A DNA stretch of 64,000 nucleotides from assembly GCF_041320275.1 (NCBI RefSeq), contig NZ_CP162023.1, positions 4,585,353-4,649,352 on the forward strand, given 5' to 3'. Position 1 is the first letter of the stretch; each line of letters begins with the position of its first letter. The position numbers and the translations under genes were made by a program. The notes beneath the pieces are model-generated. The model had not been told where the DNA came from. It saw only the letters and a program-made list of their open reading frames with translations, and ran no database searches. This DNA is from Mumia sp. Pv4-285 (lineage in GTDB: Bacteria; Actinomycetota; Actinomycetes; Propionibacteriales; Nocardioidaceae). Below are positions 60,543 to 64,000 of this stretch, in pieces.

Positions 60543-61175
60543 TCAGCCCACCTTGTCGATCATCACCATCGTCGTGGGAGTCTCGACGACGTCCTCACCG
60601 TACGACTTGACGCGCGGGTTTGTCCCACCCGCCGCGCGGATTGTGGAGAGCGCCTCATCGATCTCGCGCTGGGCGGATGAGCCCTTGATCGCCCACATCG
60701 TGCCACCCGGCCGCACCAGGGGAAGCGACCAACGGACGAGTTTGTCGAGACCAGCCACCGCCCGGGACGTGACAACGTCGTACTGGCCAGGCGCCTCGTC
60801 TGCTCGCCCCCGAAAGACCGTGACGTTCGACAGGTCCAGGTCTTCGACGACCTCCGACAAGAAGGTGGTGCGGCGGAGAAGTGGCTCGATCAGAGTCACA
60901 TCGACGTCCGGGCGCGCTATGGCCCAGACAAGGCCGGGCAGACCCGCACCGCTCCCGATGTCGGCCACCGTCGCGCCGGACACGAGATCCCTTGCCATCA
61001 CTCCACAGTTCAGGATGTGCCGGTCCCACAAGCGCGGGACCTCACGAGGGCCGATCAGACCGCGGAGCACGCCTTGGTCAGCCAGCAGGCCGACATAGGC
61101 CGACATCGTCGGCAAGCGTTCTCCGAACACGCCCTCGGCGGCGGCGGGATGGGACGTTTCACGTGAAACACCCAT
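60543..61175 (-). CDS. rsmG: 16S rRNA (guanine-N7) methyltransferase RsmG
   Basis: A 210-aa SAM methyltransferase (GidB) that modifies G527 (E. coli numbering) of 16S rRNA; loss gives low-level streptomycin resistance. VADIGSGAGLPGLVWAIARP is the SAM loop, and RDFRGRADE-like FRGRADEAPGQYDVVTSRAVA follows. Residues 3-7 (VSRET) come from a parS site at the start. ATG 61175 is used. Confidence 0.95.
   Translation of the reverse strand: MGVSRETSHPAAAEGVFGERLPTMSAYVGLLADQGVLRGLIGPREVPRLWDRHILNCGVMARDLVSGATVADIGSGAGLPGLVWAIARPDVDVTLIEPLLRRTTFLSEVVEDLDLSNVTVFRGRADEAPGQYDVVTSRAVAGLDKLVRWSLPLVRPGGTMWAIKGSSAQREIDEALSTIRAAGGTNPRVKSYGEDVVETPTTMVMIDKVG
61155..61170. promoter_or_regulatory. parS site at the rsmG start
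   Basis: CGTTTCACGTGAAACA, one mismatch to consensus, overlapping codons 2-7 of rsmG and read as Val-Ser-Arg-Glu-Thr. Confidence 0.92.
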
Positions 61176-61186
61176 GGCGGAGCGCC

Positions 61187-61726
61187 TCAGTCGGCCAGGA
61201 TGACGACGCGGCGTTCGGGCTCCTGACCCTCCGACTCGCTCGTCAGGCCCGCGGCCGCGACGGCGTCATGGACCACCTTGCGCTCGAACGGCGACATCGC
61301 GACGAGACGAGCAGGCTCGCCGGAGGCGCGCACGGTCGCGATGGCATCGGCAGCGATCTGCTGAAGCTCTGTACGCCGCTGAGCGCGGAAGCCAGCGACG
61401 TCGAGCATGAGGCGGCTGCGTTCGCCGGTCTCGCGGTACACCGCGAGGCGAGTCAGCTCCTGCAACGCCTCGAGCACCTCGCCGTCGCGCCCCACCAGCA
61501 TCGACAGGTCGCCACCGACGATCGAGACAGACGCACGGTTGCCTTCGACGTCCATGTCGAGGTCACCGTCGACGTCTGCGATGTCGAGAAGCTCCTCGAG
61601 AAAGTCCGCTGCGATGTCGCCCTCGTTCTCGAGGCGTTCGACTCGCTTGCTCCGCGTGCCCTCGTCCTCGAGTGGCGTGGACTGCGGATCGACTGCTGCT
61701 TCGGACTCGTGAGATGTCTCGGTCAC
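61187..61726 (-). CDS. jag: Jag/KhpB-like RNA-binding protein
   Basis: A 179-aa protein with an acidic N-terminus, a KH-like domain (VSIVGGDLSMLVGRDGEVLEA, then LQELTRLAVYRETGERSRLML) and a C-terminal R3H domain (AMSPFERKVVHDAVAAAGL). It binds RNA and is linked to cell-division control in other bacteria. GTG 61726 overlaps the yidC stop (GTGA). Confidence 0.92.
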   Translation of the reverse strand: MTETSHESEAAVDPQSTPLEDEGTRSKRVERLENEGDIAADFLEELLDIADVDGDLDMDVEGNRASVSIVGGDLSMLVGRDGEVLEALQELTRLAVYRETGERSRLMLDVAGFRAQRRTELQQIAADAIATVRASGEPARLVAMSPFERKVVHDAVAAAGLTSESEGQEPERRVVILAD

Positions 61727-62745
61727 GACTTTGCCCCTCCCTGGCCGGCATCATCGTCCGGCGCGTCGTCTGAATCTGGCTGCGAAGCATCGGGAGAGCC
61801 CTGACCCTGCGGGCCTGGGCCCTTCTTCCGCTGCTCGCGGGACTGCTTCTTGGGCTGCTGACGGCGTGGGGGCGCAGGCTTCTCGTCCGTGGCGACGACC
61901 TCGGGCGCAGGCTCTGCGAGCTTGCCGTGTCGCTTGTCGCGCTCGCGCTTCGCCTCGAAGGCCGGCGTGCCGGGCGCGGGGTTGTTGCGGATCACGTAGA
62001 ACTGCTGGCCCATCGTCCAGGCGTTCGAGGTCGTCCAGTAGAGGAGGACGCCGACCGGGAAGGCGATGCCGCTGATCGCGAAGACGAACGGCAGCACATA
62101 GAGCAGGAGCTTCTGCTGCTGCGCATACGGACCGGAGAGCGCGTCGGCAGGCATGTTCTTGGACATCAGCTGACGCTGCGTGAGGAAGGTCGTCGCGGTC
62201 ATCAGCACGACGAGCACCGCGCACACGATCTTGACGTGCACCGTCGGGTCGGTGAACTGGCTGGCGATCTGGACACCCAGGAAGGTCGCCTCGCTCATCG
62301 ACTCGGCCTGAGCCGGAGAGAGGAACCCGTGAGCAGTCCCGTTGGCGGCGCCGTTGATCACGCGGAACAGCGCAAAGAAGATCGGCATCTGCAGCAGCAG
62401 CGGCAGGCAGGAGGCGAACGGGTTGGTGTTCGCCTCCTTGAAGAGCTTCATCTGCTCCTGGGCCATCCGCTCCCGGTCATGGCCGTACTTCTTCTGGAGC
62501 TCGCGGATCTTGGGCTGCAACAGCTGCATGTTGCGGCTGGCCTTGATCTGCTTCACGAACAGAGGGATGAGGAGCATCCGGATCGTGATCGTCAACCCGA
62601 TGATCGAGAGGGCCCAGGTCCAGCCGGAGTCGGGATCGAGGCCCAGGTGGGAGAAGACCCAGTGCCAGGCCAGCATGATCCCGGAAACCGGGTAGTACAG
62701 GACCTGCATGATCGTGTCGAAAAAGTCGACGATCGCGTCGAACAT
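61723..62745 (-). CDS. yidC: Membrane protein insertase YidC
   Basis: A 340-aa insertase of the short, Gram-positive type. Helices include IMLAWHWVFSHLGLDPDSG-flanked TM1, LSIIGLTITIRMLLIPLFV (the region holding the groove Arg) and LPLLLQMPIFFALFRVI. Later helices lead to a Lys/Arg-rich C-tail (PRRQQPKKQSREQRKKG) that can bind ribosomes. It inserts proteins with or without Sec. ATG 62745 overlaps the yidD stop by 1 nt. Confidence 0.94.
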   Translation of the reverse strand: MFDAIVDFFDTIMQVLYYPVSGIMLAWHWVFSHLGLDPDSGWTWALSIIGLTITIRMLLIPLFVKQIKASRNMQLLQPKIRELQKKYGHDRERMAQEQMKLFKEANTNPFASCLPLLLQMPIFFALFRVINGAANGTAHGFLSPAQAESMSEATFLGVQIASQFTDPTVHVKIVCAVLVVLMTATTFLTQRQLMSKNMPADALSGPYAQQQKLLLYVLPFVFAISGIAFPVGVLLYWTTSNAWTMGQQFYVIRNNPAPGTPAFEAKRERDKRHGKLAEPAPEVVATDEKPAPPRRQQPKKQSREQRKKGPGPQGQGSPDASQPDSDDAPDDDAGQGGAKS

Positions 62746-63002
62746 CAAACCCCTCGCGGTGGAGTCGGGGAGGATCCGCGGGCAGCGGATCTGGGGGGAA
62801 CGGGGTCGAGACCTCCCGCGGCCCAAGGATGGCAGCGAGCGAGTCGACGGGCAGCCAACCAGCTACCTCGTACAGCGCCGTGCTCCTCCACCGCGCCGAG
62901 CGCGTAGGCGGAGCATGACGGGTAGTAACGACAGACCTGACCGTACAGCGGACTGATCGCGAACCGATACGCCTTCAGGAAGCCGATGAGCAGGGTCTTC
63001 AC
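62745..63002 (-). CDS. yidD: Membrane protein insertion efficiency factor YidD
   Basis: An 85-aa small protein: TLLIGFLKAYRFAISPLYGQV, then RYYPSCSAYALGAVEEHGAVR and WLAARRLARCHPWAAGGLDPV, the YidD signature with conserved Cys residues. It starts at GTG 63002, 7 nt after the rnpA stop. It assists YidC-dependent insertion. Confidence 0.92.
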   Translation of the reverse strand: MKTLLIGFLKAYRFAISPLYGQVCRYYPSCSAYALGAVEEHGAVRGSWLAARRLARCHPWAAGGLDPVPPRSAARGSSPTPPRGV

Positions 63003-63009
63003 AGCGAGA

Positions 63010-63375
63010 TCACGCCGATCCCGGCGTCGCCGGTGACGTGATGAGTCTGGCGAGCACCTGGTCCACGTCGGCCCCGAGCTCGACGGACGAGCGACGTGCC
63101 GAGGACGGAAGGGCCCGCAGCACGATGTCGGTGCCGCCCGGGATGGTCACGAGCCGATCTGCCATGAGACCGCGGAGACGGCGCTTGACCGTGTTGCGCG
63201 TGACTGCGTCGCCGACCTGCTTGCCGACCACGAACGCCACGCGCACGGAGTCGTCCGGGCGACGTGCACCCAAACGAACGTAGGCGAGGACGGTGCGGGA
63301 ACCCGCACGGCGTCCTCGCCTCGTCGTTGTTCGGATGTCGTCGCTCGTGCGGAGACGATGCGCCTGTCTCAGCAC
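63010..63375 (-). CDS. rnpA: Ribonuclease P protein subunit
   Basis: A 121-aa basic protein: LRQAHRLRTSDDIRTTTRRGR, then VRVAFVVGKQVGDAVTRNTVK and RRLRGLMADRL (RNR motif). It partners RNase P RNA in tRNA 5' maturation. GTG 63375 starts 18 nt after the rpmH stop. Confidence 0.93.
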   Translation of the reverse strand: MLRQAHRLRTSDDIRTTTRRGRRAGSRTVLAYVRLGARRPDDSVRVAFVVGKQVGDAVTRNTVKRRLRGLMADRLVTIPGGTDIVLRALPSSARRSSVELGADVDQVLARLITSPATPGSA

Positions 63376-63393
63376 CGCACGGCCCAGCCCGTC

Positions 63394-63531
63394 TCAGGCC
63401 GAGAGACGCGTGCGGCCCTTGCGACGACGGTCCGCCAGGATCGCGCGGCCGGCGCGCGTGCGCATGCGCAGGCGGAAGCCGTGCTTGCGCGCGCGGCGAC
63501 GGTTGTTCGGCTGGAAGGTGCGCTTGGTCAC
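63394..63531 (-). CDS. rpmH: 50S ribosomal protein L34
   Basis: A 45-aa protein: [21 protein letters not shown], then [18 protein letters not shown] and LSA. Start GTG 63531 follows GGGGAG; the longer upstream reading is not L34. It is the last gene before the origin region and is transcribed away from it. Confidence 0.96.
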   Translation of the reverse strand: MTKRTFQPNNRRRARKHGFRLRMRTRAGRAILADRRRKGRTRLSA

Positions 63532-63798
63532 GGGAAAGCTCCCCATCGTGTCTCGGACCGCAACGCTCGCGGTCATCGGGTACTGGGCGGTGAAGTGGAA
63601 TGCCGGTTCGACGGCCACCGCCCGCCGACGTCCGACCAGACAGGCTGGAGGCACGCAGGCATGCGGCAGGTGTCGAGGACTTCGACCCCACCACGGTACG
63701 TGGTCGCTCCACAGTGGGTCAAACCGGCCCTACACCCGTGAGGAGTCCCACGTCCAGGCTCCACGCCGGAGCCCCGGGTTGCGGAACCTCGAAGACCC

Positions 63799-63952
63799 TG
63801 TGGACAATCGGTTGCTGGTGCCTATCGGGGCTGTTAACGTCCCCGGGACGGGCCGATATCCACAGGGGCCGACATGGCCGCTGAGGGTCAGAAAACGTTG
63901 AGATCACGGGAATCTCTTCACGGGGAACAGTAAGTCCACAAGTTGTGGATAA
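63799..63952. promoter_or_regulatory. DnaA boxes of the rpmH-dnaA (origin) region
   Basis: TGTGGACAA (63799-63807) and TGTGGATAA (63944-63952) are exact reverse complements of the consensus DnaA boxes, and ATATCCACA (63856-63864) differs by one base. Weaker TCCACA/TGTGGA cores are present at about 63932 and 63956. The remaining 63532-64000 has no gene; dnaA should begin just beyond the window on the + strand. Confidence 0.8.
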
Positions 63953-64000
63953 CTATGTGGACGCCTGTGCCAGCCACAGGAGCCGGAGATTGGGGCCACG

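Overview
The window is high-GC actinobacterial DNA, most likely from Nocardioidaceae or a close relative in Propionibacteriales. This rests on codon use rich in GTACG/CGTACG, many GTG/TTG starts, F420-dependent and sigma-R-type redox features, and the gene order at the right end. That end is the classic left flank of a chromosomal origin: cca / DUF6049-type protein / murJ / pseudokinase / trxB / trxA / parB / parA / rsmG / jag / yidC / yidD / rnpA / rpmH. The window stops in the DnaA-box-containing region where dnaA should begin. Three parS sites lie in the parB-parA-rsmG block.

Layout. 1-8.8 kb is accessory: the 5' end of a secreted PQQ-type dehydrogenase, an unusual three-domain protein ending in a rifampin ADP-ribosyltransferase (Arr) domain, a YjbR-type protein, and a coupled operon of a small unknown protein, a single-domain Vps4/CDC48-type AAA ATPase and a TPR-like protein. 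The operon is flanked by a membrane protein with an immunity-protein-like N-terminus. A large LuxR-type ATPase regulator follows. 8.8-10.8 kb holds a lipoprotein and a metzincin-like protease whose signal peptide is in another frame. dnaB lies at 10.9-12.3 kb with DnaA-box-like sequences upstream. 12.7-18.9 kb is an export block: an ABC exporter with a divergent MarR-like regulator, then a MarR-MFS-MATE operon behind a perfect 27-bp palindrome. 18.9-23.1 kb carries Ku, an F420-dependent oxidoreductase, a HAD phosphatase and a YbdK-type ligase. 23.2-25.0 kb is rplI-rpsR-ssb-rpsF read leftwards.

25-31 kb holds a ZIP-type transporter, an FtsX/MacB-type ABC exporter, pirin and an HNH nuclease. 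31.4-36.5 kb is surface and wall related: a 927-aa secreted Ig-like protein, then a FemX-like aminoacyltransferase with an alanine-racemase-like partner. 36.6-41.4 kb looks catabolic: a degenerate SDR, an epoxide hydrolase and a WYL regulator-dehydrogenase-isomerase operon. 41.4-45.1 kb holds a class A PBP with a membrane glycosyltransferase; 45.3-47.1 kb a PadR regulator and myo-inositol-1-phosphate synthase; 47.3-51.1 kb an MFS protein, an M15 peptidase and the CCA-adding enzyme.

Functional threads. Cell-wall genes recur (FemX, PBP, M15 peptidase, MurJ and its pseudokinase). Redox defence is visible in trxB/trxA, each preceded by a sigma-R-like promoter, and in inositol phosphate synthesis, which can feed mycothiol. 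The best candidate for an undescribed system is the AAA/TPR cluster at 1684-5444. I saw no CRISPR array, rRNA, tRNA, insertion sequence or prophage.
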